Source: an uncultured Prevotella sp.
GTDB lineage: Bacteria; Bacteroidota; Bacteroidia; Bacteroidales; Bacteroidaceae
Direction of reading: 5' to 3'
Assembly: GCA_946403845.1 (NCBI GenBank)
Contig: CAMJBL010000023.1
Location: 1 to 34,989, forward strand
DNA length: 34,989 bases
Part shown: positions 24,298 to 33,783 of the stretch, piece after piece
Position numbering within the stretch: position 1 is the first letter of the stretch
Layout: each line of letters opens with the position of its first letter
The notes under the pieces: generated by a model
Databases searched by the model: none
What the model was told of the DNA's origin: nothing
The model's input: only the letters and a program-made list of their open reading frames with translations
Program-made: the position numbers and the translations under genes

Positions 24298-25632
24298 GTT
24301 GCCGATTTCATCGCAAAGCATCAGCTTCTGTCACGCGACGTTTTGCATATCGTAGCGCTGAGTGGCGGTGCGGATAGCGTGGCCTTATTATTGGTGCTGA
24401 AACAGCTGGGTTATCGCATCGAGGCGGCTCATTGCAATTTCCACCTTCGTGGCGAAGAGTCTGACCGTGACGAAGCCTTCGTCTGCCAGCTATGTGAGGC
24501 ACAGAATATCCCAATCCATCGGGTACATTTCGATACAAAAGAATATGCTACCCTCCATAAGGTGAGCATTGAGATGGCTGCCCGCGAACTCCGTTACCGC
24601 TATTTTGAACAGCTACGTCAGGATCTCGGTGCTGACACCATCTGTGTAGCCCATCATCGTGACGATGCTGTGGAGACTTTACTGATGAATCTGATGTATG
24701 GTACAGGCATTCACGGACTCACGGGCATTCGTCCTAAGAATGGAGCAGTCGTACGTCCACTCTTGTGTGTGAGTCGTTCAGAGATAGAAGAATACCTCCA
24801 TTCCATCGGTCAGAATTATGTTATCGACTCCACCAATACCGTAGATGATGTATTGAGGAATAAGATCCGCCTGCATCTTATTCCGCTGATGCAGCAGATT
24901 TTGCCGAAATCATCGGAGAATATCGCCAAAACGGCCGACAATATAAAAGAGGTGGAAGCCGTATATGATGATGCCATCAGATCCGGGCTGTCAGGAATCG
25001 TTAAGACATTAAGACCTGCCATCGGAGCTTCAGACCAGCATGGGGCAGTGTGCGTTGCGATTGATGACCTGCAGGCATTGCCTTCGTCAGAGTGCTTCTT
25101 GTTCGAGTGGCTGCGCCCTTATGGTTTCACCTCCGCTCAGGTCCTGCAGATAGCCGAGAGCCTCGGTGCTCCTTCTGGTAAAACCTATTCTTCCACTACA
25201 CATGTGCTGTATATTGACCGCGGAACGTTGATTGTAGCGCCTGTATATCAGTTGCCATCGTCATTGGTCATCCCCGAGGAAGGTGTCTATAAGTTTCTGG
25301 ATAATCTGAAGTTTAGGATCACTATTTCAGATGATTTATCCGTTTCAAAATCAGATGATTGCATAACGATTGACAAAGCAGTGGTTGAATTTCCTTTAAC
25401 TGTTCGCATCATTCAATCCGGTGACCATTTTCAGCCCTTCGGTATGAACGGATCCAAATTGGTGAGCGATTATCTCACCGACAAAAAGGTAAGCCTTTGG
25501 GCTAAACGCAGTCAGATGGTAGTCACTGACAAAAAGGGTGAGGTGGTTTGGTTGGTTGGTCATCGCATCGCCCATCCCTTCCGCATCACCCCCGCCACAA
25601 AATCAGTTCTGAGAATCGAGGTGATGTTCTAA
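24286..25632 (+). CDS. tilS: tRNA(Ile)-lysidine synthetase
   Basis: ATP-dependent enzyme that converts the wobble cytidine of tRNA-Ile(CAU) to lysidine, so that it reads AUA and is charged with Ile. At 448 aa it carries the PP-loop SGGADS (26-31), HCNFHLRGEESDRDE, VAHHRDDAVETLLMNL, and RPLLCVSRSEIEEYL, then the C-terminal TilS domain ending in a KSVLRIEVMF tail. The start is GTG at 24286: an in-frame TGA lies two codons upstream, and the next in-frame ATG falls well inside the conserved domain. The GTG sits in a repeat. It shares an operon with the exonuclease and RlmI-like genes. tilS is essential in most bacteria. Confidence 0.95.
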   Translation: MNSVVADFIAKHQLLSRDVLHIVALSGGADSVALLLVLKQLGYRIEAAHCNFHLRGEESDRDEAFVCQLCEAQNIPIHRVHFDTKEYATLHKVSIEMAARELRYRYFEQLRQDLGADTICVAHHRDDAVETLLMNLMYGTGIHGLTGIRPKNGAVVRPLLCVSRSEIEEYLHSIGQNYVIDSTNTVDDVLRNKIRLHLIPLMQQILPKSSENIAKTADNIKEVEAVYDDAIRSGLSGIVKTLRPAIGASDQHGAVCVAIDDLQALPSSECFLFEWLRPYGFTSAQVLQIAESLGAPSGKTYSSTTHVLYIDRGTLIVAPVYQLPSSLVIPEEGVYKFLDNLKFRITISDDLSVSKSDDCITIDKAVVEFPLTVRIIQSGDHFQPFGMNGSKLVSDYLTDKKVSLWAKRSQMVVTDKKGEVVWLVGHRIAHPFRITPATKSVLRIEVMF

Positions 25633-25633
25633 A

Positions 25634-25697
25634 CTCCTTCTCTCCTTCTTGCGTCCCTTCGGTAGCAAGCGGCAAAGCCGAGTCCTCCTTCTCTCCT
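25634..25697. repeat. CTCCTTCTCTCCT direct repeats after tilS
   Basis: A 13-bp exact repeat lies at 25634-25646 and 25685-25697. Between them is a CGGC-AAA-GCCG hairpin (25670-25680). No T-run follows the hairpin, so it is not a standard terminator. Confidence 0.65.
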
Positions 25698-25714
25698 AAA
25701 ATTCTCCCAAATTC

Positions 25715-25746
25715 TTTGGCTGTTTCTTTTTTTATTTGTACTTTTG
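25715..25746 (+). promoter_or_regulatory. Promoter of the NhaD-like gene
   Basis: TTTG (25715-25718), 20 bp, then TACTTTTG (25739-25746) fits the Bacteroidetes pattern and lies 24 bp before the ATG at 25771. Confidence 0.7.
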
Positions 25747-25770
25747 TGCCCGAAAGCGTAAAATAAGCAG

Positions 25771-27180
25771 ATGACACTCATTATTGTCATATTATTGCTC
25801 TGCGGATATCTGCTCATTGCAACAGGTCATCTTACAGGTGTAAACAAGGCTGCCATCGCCATGTTCCTGGGCACGGTAGGCTGGGTGCTTTATATTTGCT
25901 GGGGTGCGGATTTTGTAATGTCGCAACATCCTCACGAGTATACCGACTATCTGGCTGGCGAGGAACCGTCGAGCAGTGCTGTGAAGATCTTTATCTGTAA
26001 TGAGGTGTTCTTGAACTATGTGGGTCGTGCTGCCAGTATTGTGATGTTTCTGCTGGCCACGATGTCCATCATTGAGATTCTCGATAATAATGGCTGCTTC
26101 GACTTCGTCCAGAAATGGATAAAGACGCATAACCCTAAGCGCCTGCTTTGGACAATCACGATTGCCACCTTCATTATCTCTGCCAATCTCGATAACCTGA
26201 CCACCGCTACGCTGATGCTGGTTATCATGCGAGGCATTGTGCAGAACCGTCGTCAGCGAATGCTGATAGGCAGCGCTATCGTGATAGCTGCCTGTTGTGG
26301 CGGCTGCTTCACCGTGATTGGCGATCCCACAGGTTTGTTGCTGTGGGGCAATGGGGCTGTGACTGCCACGCATTTCTCTGCATATCTGGCTTTGCCTGCT
26401 ATTATGGCATGGGCGATTCCTACGGTGCTGATCAATATTCAGTTGCCTGAGAGTCTTGATACCCAGTGGTCGCCGATGCCCTATCGTGGCGACGAAACCA
26501 ATCTGAGCCCTTGGCAGCGTATCCTGATGCTCTTTGTGGGCATTGGTGGACTGTGGTTTATTCCCACCTTCCACAATATTACCAAATTACCGCCATTCTT
26601 GGGCGCCCTCTGTGTGCTGAGTGTATTGTGGGTGGTCAACGAAGCCTTCAACCGCAAACTGATGCTGGCCGATCGTATGTCGGAGCGTCGTTTGCCGCAG
26701 GCCATGAAATACGGTGCCATCCAGCAGGTGCTCTTCGTGATGGGCATCATGTTGGGCATGGGCGTGGTGATGGAGACTGGTGTCTTCGGCGATGTTTCGG
26801 CCTGGATCGATTATCACATCCATAATATCTGGGTGGTAGGTATTATCTCAGGACTTTTCTCCAGCCTTGTGGATACGTTTACTATTGCCATCAGCGATAT
26901 CTCGCTCTATCCGGTTCTGGAGGCTCATCAATTAGGTAAATGGGCTGATGCCGACTACATGGGTAACTTTGTGATGAATGGTGCCTATTGGCTTGTCATC
27001 GCTTTTTCCACAGCTGTGGGAGGCTGCCTGTTGTCTGTGGGCTCCACGAGCGGTATTGCACTGATGAAGATGGAACATCTCAAACTGGGTTGGTATCTGA
27101 AGAATATATCGCCTAAGGTCTTTATAGGATGGCTTGTAGGACTTGCGATCCTTTGGCTCGAAATATTCATGTGTAACTAA
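25771..27180 (+). CDS. nhaD: NhaD-type Na+/H+ antiporter (SLC13/CitM-like fold)
   Basis: A 469-aa inner-membrane protein with about 11-12 transmembrane segments. It shows the ion-transporter-superfamily hairpins of NhaD: ISANLDNLTTATLMLVIM with a charged Asp in a membrane helix, the CFTVIGDPTGLLLWG re-entrant segment, and a second half with SSLVDTFTIAI and VGSTSGIALM. NhaD proteins exchange Na+ or Li+ for H+. Bacteroidetes carry such genes widely; ion specificity is not proven by sequence. It has its own promoter. The AAA-CYTH gene follows after 14 bp and the porin gene after another 6, so the three are probably one unit. Confidence 0.85.
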   Translation: MTLIIVILLLCGYLLIATGHLTGVNKAAIAMFLGTVGWVLYICWGADFVMSQHPHEYTDYLAGEEPSSSAVKIFICNEVFLNYVGRAASIVMFLLATMSIIEILDNNGCFDFVQKWIKTHNPKRLLWTITIATFIISANLDNLTTATLMLVIMRGIVQNRRQRMLIGSAIVIAACCGGCFTVIGDPTGLLLWGNGAVTATHFSAYLALPAIMAWAIPTVLINIQLPESLDTQWSPMPYRGDETNLSPWQRILMLFVGIGGLWFIPTFHNITKLPPFLGALCVLSVLWVVNEAFNRKLMLADRMSERRLPQAMKYGAIQQVLFVMGIMLGMGVVMETGVFGDVSAWIDYHIHNIWVVGIISGLFSSLVDTFTIAISDISLYPVLEAHQLGKWADADYMGNFVMNGAYWLVIAFSTAVGGCLLSVGSTSGIALMKMEHLKLGWYLKNISPKVFIGWLVGLAILWLEIFMCN

Positions 27181-27194
27181 AATAGCGAAATACG

Positions 27195-28295
27195 ATGCCT
27201 GACATTAAGAAAATTGTCCTGACGGGAGGTCCTTGCGCAGGAAAGACGACTGCTTTGGTGAAAATTACGGAATATTTCTCCAGCTTCGGTTATAAGGTAT
27301 TCAATGTGCCCGAGGTGCCAACGATTTACAGTACTGCAGGCTGGAACTATCTTACCCCCAACCGCGACCTCTACTATCAGGGTGAACGGGCTATTCTGGA
27401 GACGCAGCTTGCACTTGAGAATCAGTTTCTTCACTTGGCCGAGGTGTGTACGAAGCCCGTGCTCATTGTGTGTGATCGTGGAACGATGGATATTTCGGCA
27501 TATATCAAACCCGAGGAGTGGCAGGAGATTACTGCGATGGCAGGTACCAATCCCAACGAACTTCTGGAGCGCTACGATGCTGTGCTCCATCTGGTAAGTG
27601 CTGCTGATGGTGCCGAGCAGTATTATACCACCGCCACCAATGCCACCCGCTACGAACAGGCCAATGAAGAGGGTCTGCGCATCGCCCGCGAGTTGGATAA
27701 GAAGGTGATCAAAGCTTGGACGGGTCATCCCCATCTGCGTGTTATCAATAACCACGATGACTTTGAGAATAAATTGAATCGCGTGCTAAAGGAAATCTCC
27801 AAGGTCGTTGGTTTGCCACAGCCCGTGCAGGAAGAGCGCATCTTCCGTGTAGAGATTGTGGGCGAGATTCCCGAGTGCTCAGAGAGTGAGATTACCCAGA
27901 CCTATCTCGTCGCCGAGCCTGGCTGCGAAGTACGTTTGCGTCGCAGAGTATTTAGTGGTGGTAAGGTGGTCAATGTGCACCGTTCAAAGAAGCGCATCTC
28001 CGAAACGGAAGATATAGAGACGGAGCGTCAGATCGACAACAATCTTTATGAGCAGATGCTCCAGCAGGCAGATCCGTATCGTGTCACCATTCGCAAACTT
28101 CGTCAGAGTTTTATCTGGAAAGGTCAGTTCTTTGAGCTGGATACCTTCCATTCGCCATCCGAAGGCCTCGTGATGATGGAGGCAAAAGGTTTTACGGAGC
28201 AGGAAACCATCAATATCCCGCCCTTCATCAAGGTGCTCGAGGATGTTACCGGCAATCCACGCTACCTGAATTATAATATTGCCCTCACCCGATAG
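27195..28295 (+). CDS. AAA-type ATPase fused to a CYTH-like domain
   Basis: A 366-aa two-domain protein. The N-terminal half is a P-loop domain of the AAA_28/NadR-kinase type: Walker A GGPCAGKT (11-18), EVPTIYSTAGWNY, and VLIVCDRGTMDISAYI as the Walker B region. The C-terminal half (about 215-360) looks like a CYTH/triphosphate-tunnel domain: EVRLRRRVF, HRSKKRIS, TERQIDNN, IRKLRQSF, FFELDTF and MMEAKGF provide the alternating charged strands. This pairing is known in TTD14-like proteins of animals and their bacterial relatives. Substrate and role in bacteria are unknown; nucleotide binding and a phosphate-rich ligand are inferred. Tight spacing places it between the antiporter and the porin. 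Confidence 0.8.
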   Translation: MPDIKKIVLTGGPCAGKTTALVKITEYFSSFGYKVFNVPEVPTIYSTAGWNYLTPNRDLYYQGERAILETQLALENQFLHLAEVCTKPVLIVCDRGTMDISAYIKPEEWQEITAMAGTNPNELLERYDAVLHLVSAADGAEQYYTTATNATRYEQANEEGLRIARELDKKVIKAWTGHPHLRVINNHDDFENKLNRVLKEISKVVGLPQPVQEERIFRVEIVGEIPECSESEITQTYLVAEPGCEVRLRRRVFSGGKVVNVHRSKKRISETEDIETERQIDNNLYEQMLQQADPYRVTIRKLRQSFIWKGQFFELDTFHSPSEGLVMMEAKGFTEQETINIPPFIKVLEDVTGNPRYLNYNIALTR

Positions 28296-28301
28296 AATCC
28301 T

Positions 28302-29648
28302 ATGAAGAGAAAGTTTGCCATCTCGCTTTTCTTGCTGGCCATAACTGGCGGCTGTTGGGCACAGGCCGATTCCTCAAGTGTGAATCAATTAAGTGTCGGC
28401 CTGAACTTACTGACGCATGGCGAGATGTGTGGCGGTGGTTTGCCTAAGGCAGATTCTGAGAATGAGACGATTGAAGACCGTTCGAGTTTCCTTTTCGGAC
28501 GCATGCGCCTGAATGTTGATTATCAGCGGCAGGGCTTGCAGGCCCACGCCGTTATCCAGAACAAGGCGGTTTGGGGTATGAAGGGCAACCAGAGTCTCAA
28601 TCTCTATGAAGGGTGGGTGAAGCTTGCTGCGCGCAACGGACTTTTCGCACAGTTTGGCCGTGTGGCTTTGTCATATGATGATGAGCGCATCATCGGTACC
28701 AACGATTTTGCCACAGCCGCTTTGTCGCATGATGTGGCGCGTGTGGGGTATGAGGGCCACGGCCATCAACTGCACGTCATTCTGGCTTACAATCAGAATG
28801 GCGACAATGTCTATTCCGGCACTTATTATGACGGTGGCGCGCAGTATTACAAGACCATGCACACCGTCTGGTATCATTACGATGTGCCTAAGTTTCCTTT
28901 AGGCGCTTCGCTGCTTTTCATGAACATTGGCATGCAGGCGGGCGTCAACGACACCAAGGCGTGGGACTATGAAACGAATTCCCCCCGAACGGAATATCAG
29001 CAGCTGTTTGGTGGCTACATCCAATACCACCCCAAGTACCTGACCGTTGAAGGCTCATATTACCGCCAAACCGGTAAGACGGTCGATGTTAACAACTATG
29101 CCAGCGACATAAGGGCGTGGATGGCCAGTGCAAAAGCCACCGTTAAACCTTCTGACAGATATGGTTTCGAAATTGGCTACGATTACTTAAGTGGTGACGA
29201 CTATGTTCCCGTTCCTTATGGCGGCATGAATATGGTGCTCCATAAGGTGAACAAAGGCTTTACGCCCTTATATGGCTCACGCTCCAAGTTCTATGGCATT
29301 ATGGACTATTTCTACGAGAGTGCCTACACCAACGGTTTTACACCCGGTCTTCAGAATGTCTTTGCCGGTATCTCCGGAAAACCTGTCGACAAGCTGGATT
29401 GCAAGGCTACCTACCACTATCTCGCTGTGGCTACCGAACTCAATGGACTTGACTATACGCTGGGACACAGTATCGAACTTGAGGCCGGCTATCGTTTTTC
29501 GAAAGATATATCCCTGACAGCTGGTTATACCCAGATGATGGGTACCGCCACGATGGACCGTTTGAAGCAGGGTAATAGCAGCAAACGCGCCCGGTGGGGA
29601 TGGTTTTCCCTCGTTGTTTCGCCCAGTCTCTTTACCACAAAATGGTAA
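28302..29648 (+). CDS. Porin-like outer-membrane beta-barrel protein (alginate-export-like)
   Basis: A 448-aa protein with a signal peptide (MKRKFAISLFLLAITGGCWAQA) followed by alternating amphipathic strands with aromatic girdles, such as LNLYEGWVKLAARNGLFAQFGRVAL and HSIELEAGYRFSKDISLTAGYTQ. It resembles the alginate-export/OprD-like porins of Bacteroidetes. The strand ending RWGWFSLVVSPSLF lies at the C-terminus; the protein ends TKW rather than in the classic terminal Phe. The cargo is unknown. It follows the AAA-CYTH gene by 6 bp and precedes the ATP synthase promoter. No terminator is visible after it, so some read-through into atp is possible. Confidence 0.75.
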   Translation: MKRKFAISLFLLAITGGCWAQADSSSVNQLSVGLNLLTHGEMCGGGLPKADSENETIEDRSSFLFGRMRLNVDYQRQGLQAHAVIQNKAVWGMKGNQSLNLYEGWVKLAARNGLFAQFGRVALSYDDERIIGTNDFATAALSHDVARVGYEGHGHQLHVILAYNQNGDNVYSGTYYDGGAQYYKTMHTVWYHYDVPKFPLGASLLFMNIGMQAGVNDTKAWDYETNSPRTEYQQLFGGYIQYHPKYLTVEGSYYRQTGKTVDVNNYASDIRAWMASAKATVKPSDRYGFEIGYDYLSGDDYVPVPYGGMNMVLHKVNKGFTPLYGSRSKFYGIMDYFYESAYTNGFTPGLQNVFAGISGKPVDKLDCKATYHYLAVATELNGLDYTLGHSIELEAGYRFSKDISLTAGYTQMMGTATMDRLKQGNSSKRARWGWFSLVVSPSLFTTKW

Positions 29649-29719
29649 GGGTAGGGCATGATGGTGATGTTTTTTCGGATTTTTTCGCCCAAAAGTTTTT
29701 TTGTTCCGAAAATAATCAC

Positions 29720-29727
29720 TATCTTTG
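29720..29727 (+). promoter_or_regulatory. Probable -7 box of the atp operon
   Basis: TATCTTTG, a strong TAnnTTTG match, lies 50 bp upstream of the atpD ATG at 29778. A T-run ending in TTTG (29700-29703) is 16 bp upstream, shorter than the usual 19, so the exact -33 is uncertain. Confidence 0.65.
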
Positions 29728-29771
29728 CAATCGACTTGATTCTAAAACGAATTATTACTTTAAAATATTAA

Positions 29772-31304
<1,533 letters not shown>

Positions 31305-31338
31305 TCAGAGTAATCCGATTAATCAGAGTAATCAGAAT
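31305..31338 (+). repeat. TCAGAGTAATC repeats between atpD and atpC
   Basis: TCAGAGTAATC lies at 31305-31315 and 31323-31333, an 18-bp period. A third partial, ATCAGA, runs up to the atpC ATG at 31340. It fills the whole 35-bp spacer. Confidence 0.75.
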
Positions 31339-31339
31339 T

Positions 31340-31573
31340 ATGCTTAAGCTGAAGATAGTTTCGCCCGAAAGAATAGAATTCACTGGTGAGGTGGAGATGG
31401 TGAAGGTGCCCGGAACGCAGGGCAGCTTCGAGATTCTCAAAGACCATGCGCCCATCATCTCGACGCTCGGCGAGGGCATCGTGGAGTACGACGGGCAGCA
31501 GTTGCCCATCCTCGGTGGATTTGTGGAGGTACAGAAGAACCAGGTTTCGCTCTGCGTCGAGCGCCAGCCCTAA
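31340..31573 (+). CDS. atpC: F-type ATP synthase subunit epsilon (short form)
   Basis: A 77-aa protein matching only the N-terminal beta-sandwich of epsilon (LKIVSPERIEFTGEVEMVKVPG, GSFEILKDHAPIISTLGEGIV). E. coli epsilon is 139 aa; the C-terminal helical hairpin that can block rotation is missing. The frame ends at a normal stop with no sign of a frameshifted remainder, and the next gene begins close by, so the short form looks native. Short epsilon proteins occur in Bacteroidetes and Chlorobi (family knowledge). A repeat spacer precedes the gene. Confidence 0.92.
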   Translation: MLKLKIVSPERIEFTGEVEMVKVPGTQGSFEILKDHAPIISTLGEGIVEYDGQQLPILGGFVEVQKNQVSLCVERQP

Positions 31574-31602
31574 TGGCCTCTTGGCCTCATGGTCAATGGT
31601 CA
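31573..31602 (+). repeat. Paired 7-bp repeats after atpC
   Basis: TGGCCTC occurs at 31574-31580 and 31582-31588; ATGGTCA occurs in perfect tandem at 31589-31595 and 31596-31602. The second ATGGTCA supplies the start codon of the next gene; the first gives an out-of-frame ATG that meets TGA after five codons. Confidence 0.75.
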
Positions 31603-31865
31603 GTGAGATTGTACTTTCCGTCCTCTTCTTCGCCCTGTTAGGTGTGGCCTACGTGAAGGGTTATGACTTTGTCAAACATCATTCGCCCGACCATCTGGTC
31701 CACTTCTATCTGATCATGGCAACGATACGCATGCTGCTCGTCCTGACGGTTATCGGCCTCTACGTATTCTTCACCGCGAATAGAGATCATGCCATCCGCT
31801 TCGTCATCATATTTCTAATTATGTACGTGATAACGATGGTGATAACACTGAAATTAAGGCATTAA
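31596..31865 (+). CDS. Small membrane protein of the atp operon (AtpI position)
   Basis: An 89-aa protein with about three membrane segments (IVLSVLFFALLGVAYV; FYLIMATIRMLLVLTVIGLYVFF; FVIIFLIMYVITMVITL) and a basic C-terminal end. It holds the place of atpI/atpZ-type genes ahead of atpB, and may help c-ring assembly or cation supply. Sequence similarity to AtpI is not clear to me, so no symbol is given. The frame is open far upstream, through atpC, but those residues are unlike a protein. The ATG at 31596, in the second ATGGTCA unit, gives the membrane-protein start MVSEIVLS. The atpB gene follows after 10 bp. Confidence 0.75.
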   Translation: MVSEIVLSVLFFALLGVAYVKGYDFVKHHSPDHLVHFYLIMATIRMLLVLTVIGLYVFFTANRDHAIRFVIIFLIMYVITMVITLKLRH

Positions 31866-31875
31866 AATATGCATT

Positions 31876-32952
31876 ATGAATGAATATCTGAAATTACGAT
31901 TGCTAAGCGTGGCACTGCTGCTGTTTGCACTGGCACCCTCGATGAATGCAGCGGATTTCTCTGCCAAGGAGGTGGTGCTTGAGCATATCAAGGACTCGCA
32001 CGAATGGCATGTGACCGATGTGAAAAAGGCGGATGGAACGATACATCCCATCGCGATCCCGCTGCCTGTCATCGTCAACAGCTCCACCGGCTGGCATGTG
32101 TTCTGTTCGTCGAAGTTCGAGCACCATGCCGATGCCAATGGGTTGCGTCAGGGGCCTTATGGCCTGGCCATTGCAACCGAAGGCGACAACGCAGGTAAGA
32201 TTGTTGAGAATGGTGAGCCGGTACTCGATCTGTCGATTACGAAGACCGTGGCGGTCATGTTCATCAACGTCATTATCCTGTTGCTGTGTATCCTGCTCAG
32301 TGCACGCTGGTACAAAAAGCATACCGCTTCCGACAAAGCGCCGGGTGGTTTCGTCGGCTTCATCGAGATGCTCGTGATGTATGTTGTAGACGACATCATC
32401 AAGCCAGGCGTAGGCAAGGGATACGAGAAGTATGCCCCTTACCTGCTTACATGCTTCTTCTTCATCTTCACCTGCAACGTCATGGGCTTGATTCCGTTCC
32501 CGCCAGGATCGGGTAACGTTACGGGCAATATTGCCGTCACGTTCTTCCTGGCTTTCTGCACGTTTATCGTCGTGCAGTTCTCGGGCAACAAGCACTACTG
32601 GAAGGATATCTTCTGGCCTGATGTGCCTACATGGCTCAAGGCCCCGATTCCCATCATCCCCGTGATCGAGTTCGTGGGTATCTTCACGAAGCCTTTCGCC
32701 CTGATGATCCGACTTTTCGCCAACATCATGGCAGGTCATGCCATTGCGGTGGCTATGCCCTGTATCATCTTCCTCGTGGCAACGATGGCAGCAGGTGTTT
32801 TCTACAGCATGAGCGCCGTGAGTATCATCATGAGCATCTTCATGATGTGCCTCGAGTGTCTGGTATGTTTCATCCAGGCCATGGTGTTCACCCTGCTCTC
32901 GTCGGTGTTCATCGGTATGGCAAAGGCAGAGCCCGAACACGAACATGCATAA
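31876..32952 (+). CDS. atpB: F-type ATP synthase subunit a
   Basis: Membrane F0 subunit that forms the two proton half-channels. The 358-aa protein carries the essential Arg279 in PFALMIRLFANIMAGH, preceded by the helix EFVGIFTKPF. The C-terminal helices match the family. The N-terminus is unusual beside E. coli (271 aa): a signal-like segment (MNEYLKLRLLSVALLLFALAPSMNA) and about 95 residues of soluble, presumably periplasmic sequence before the first conserved membrane helix at about 122. Extended N-termini are seen in other Bacteroidetes. The C-terminus ends EPEHEHA. An AT-rich 48-bp spacer separates it from atpE. Confidence 0.95.
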   Translation: MNEYLKLRLLSVALLLFALAPSMNAADFSAKEVVLEHIKDSHEWHVTDVKKADGTIHPIAIPLPVIVNSSTGWHVFCSSKFEHHADANGLRQGPYGLAIATEGDNAGKIVENGEPVLDLSITKTVAVMFINVIILLLCILLSARWYKKHTASDKAPGGFVGFIEMLVMYVVDDIIKPGVGKGYEKYAPYLLTCFFFIFTCNVMGLIPFPPGSGNVTGNIAVTFFLAFCTFIVVQFSGNKHYWKDIFWPDVPTWLKAPIPIIPVIEFVGIFTKPFALMIRLFANIMAGHAIAVAMPCIIFLVATMAAGVFYSMSAVSIIMSIFMMCLECLVCFIQAMVFTLLSSVFIGMAKAEPEHEHA

Positions 32953-32988
32953 ATAAAAACAGTAACAAATAAATATTAACAAATTTAA

Positions 32989-33237
<249 letters not shown>

Positions 33238-33239
33238 GC

Positions 33240-33267
33240 AGTGAATAACTAATAGTGAATAGTTAAA
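33240..33267 (+). repeat. AGTGAATA repeats between atpE and atpF
   Basis: AGTGAATA occurs at 33240-33247 and 33254-33261 (14-bp period), each followed by an ACT or GTT variant. The longer core AGTGAATAGT at 33254 matches the tilS spacer exactly. Confidence 0.75.
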
Positions 33268-33278
33268 ACATTCAGTCT

Positions 33279-33773
33279 ATGGATTTATTGATTCCGAGTA
33301 CTGGTCTGTTGTTCTGGATGTCGCTCACGTTCCTGGTGGTGCTGTTCATCCTGTGGAAGTGGGGCTTTCCTGTCATCACGACGATGGTGAAGGAGCGTCA
33401 GGCTTTCATCGACGACTCGCTGCGCAAGGCGCATGAGGCCAACGAACGACTCGCCAATATACAGAAAGAAGGTGAATCCATCTTGCAGGAGGCACGCGAG
33501 AAGCAGGCTCAGATACTCAAGGAGGCTGCTGAGACCCGCGATGCCATCGTAGAGAAAGCCCAGGATAAGGCCCGTGCGGAAGGTGCCCGACTTATGGAGG
33601 ATGCCCGCATCGCCATCGAGCAGGAGAAGAAAGCCGCCATCGCCGATATCCGCAAGCAAGTAGCTACCCTCAGCGTCGAGATTGCCGAGAAGGTGCTTCG
33701 TCAGAACCTGAAAGACGACAAGACGCAGATGGATCTGATCGACCGTATGCTGGATGAAGTTTCTGTTAATTAG
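33279..33773 (+). CDS. atpF: F-type ATP synthase subunit b
   Basis: A 164-aa peripheral-stalk protein. One N-terminal membrane helix (TGLLFWMSLTFLVVLFILWK) is followed by a long charged coiled coil (KERQAFIDDSLRKAHEANER, then REKQAQILKEAAETRDAIV) and a C-terminal part that binds delta (IAEKVLRQNLKDD). The length matches the family. The delta gene follows after 10 bp. Confidence 0.96.
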   Translation: MDLLIPSTGLLFWMSLTFLVVLFILWKWGFPVITTMVKERQAFIDDSLRKAHEANERLANIQKEGESILQEAREKQAQILKEAAETRDAIVEKAQDKARAEGARLMEDARIAIEQEKKAAIADIRKQVATLSVEIAEKVLRQNLKDDKTQMDLIDRMLDEVSVN

Positions 33774-33783
33774 GTAATTGCGT

